From positions 1-22,922 of the forward strand of contig JAUWPX010000002.1 in assembly GCA_030611395.1 (NCBI GenBank): a DNA stretch of 22,922 nucleotides, read 5' to 3'. This DNA comes from Bacteroidota bacterium (GTDB taxonomy: Bacteria > Bacteroidota > Bacteroidia > Bacteroidales > VadinHA17). Made by a program: the position numbers and the translations under genes. Below the pieces are notes generated by a model, which worked only from the letters and a program-made list of their open reading frames with translations, was not told the origin of the DNA and made no database searches. Below are positions 22,726 through 22,922 of this stretch, piece by piece. Within the stretch, counting starts at the first letter, position 1. Every line of letters starts with the position of its first letter.

Positions 22726-22922
22726 TTACTTCTGTATATCAAATGTTTCCGAAGTTTCTAAAACTTTATACCCTTTCTTGCTACTTTTGGTTAAAACAGT
22801 TGTAATATCATCTACACTGCCACCAGTATAATACACTGTATAGATAAGGGAAATAGTTTTATTCTCAGGATCAACTGTACCTGTACCATCAATTAAATAG
22901 GTATCAGGATAATCAGTATCAC
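22726..22922 (-). CDS. C-terminal part of an unrecognised protein (cut by window edge)
   Basis: An open frame enters from the window end and closes with TAA at 22726-22728; 64 residues are visible. The sequence reads like a beta-strand-rich secreted or surface domain: DGTGTVDPENKTISLIYTVY, then YTGGSVDDITTVLTK, ending SETFDIQK. The phrase 'GxGTVDPxNKTISLxYTV' is of the kind found at the end of Bacteroidota secreted proteins and lipoproteins of the DUF1735/BT_3987-like type, but the match is too short to name a family. A hairpin terminator follows. The start and signal peptide are outside the window. Confidence 0.65.
   Translation of the reverse strand, partial: DTDYPDTYLIDGTGTVDPENKTISLIYTVYYTGGSVDDITTVLTKSSKKGYKVLETSETFDIQK

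Overview
The window looks like a chromosomal segment of a low-GC member of the Bacteroidota, most likely Bacteroidales or Marinilabiliales-like. The signs are Bacteroidota-type gene neighbourhoods (phoH next to purC; nusB-yajC-ybbR-coaE with a DUF5606 gene; ftsK-lolA), a long NusB, a PUR-alpha-like DUF3276 protein, a fused FeoA-FeoB, and repeated TAnnTTTG promoter elements of the kind used by the Bacteroidota housekeeping sigma factor. No tRNA, rRNA, CRISPR array, insertion sequence or phage gene was seen. All complete reading frames look intact, and both ends of the window cut a gene.

Layout. Positions 1-1222 (minus) hold the start of purC and phoH. Positions 1313-2916 (plus) hold a divergent DUF62 protein and mazG. 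Positions 2970-7500 (minus) are a housekeeping block, in transcription order nusB, yajC, ybbR, coaE, a TerB/J-domain protein and a DUF5606 protein. Position 7691 starts the divergent DUF3276 gene, which ends at a hairpin terminator. A 367-base gap with unusual inverted repeats (8105-8471) precedes an iron locus on the plus strand: feoAB, a small Cys-rich membrane protein, a His-rich lipoprotein, a PepSY-type membrane protein and a DUF456 membrane protein (to 13065). Positions 13156-15251 (minus) hold ornithine carbamoyltransferase and carbamate kinase. Positions 15512-19367 (plus) hold a lipoprotein with a TTG start, ftsK and lolA. Positions 19514-21667 (minus) hold a PgpH-like HD phosphodiesterase. 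Position 21857 starts an NlpC/P60 peptidase, and 22726 to the window end is the 3' part of an unrecognised minus-strand gene.

How the genes work together. The feo segment reads as a ferrous iron uptake locus extended by a His/Cys-bearing lipoprotein and a PepSY-type membrane protein, which may act in periplasmic metal handling or reduction (inference). OTC plus carbamate kinase is the ATP-yielding lower half of the arginine deiminase route. YbbR and PgpH-like proteins are both linked to c-di-AMP signalling in other bacteria.

The most unusual non-coding feature is a set of short-period tandem repeats lying against gene stop codons at about seven places. A second is a nested double hairpin (8171-8250) whose two arm pairs differ by one covarying base pair. 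The DUF62 protein also lacks two of the three residues of the catalytic triad described for that family.
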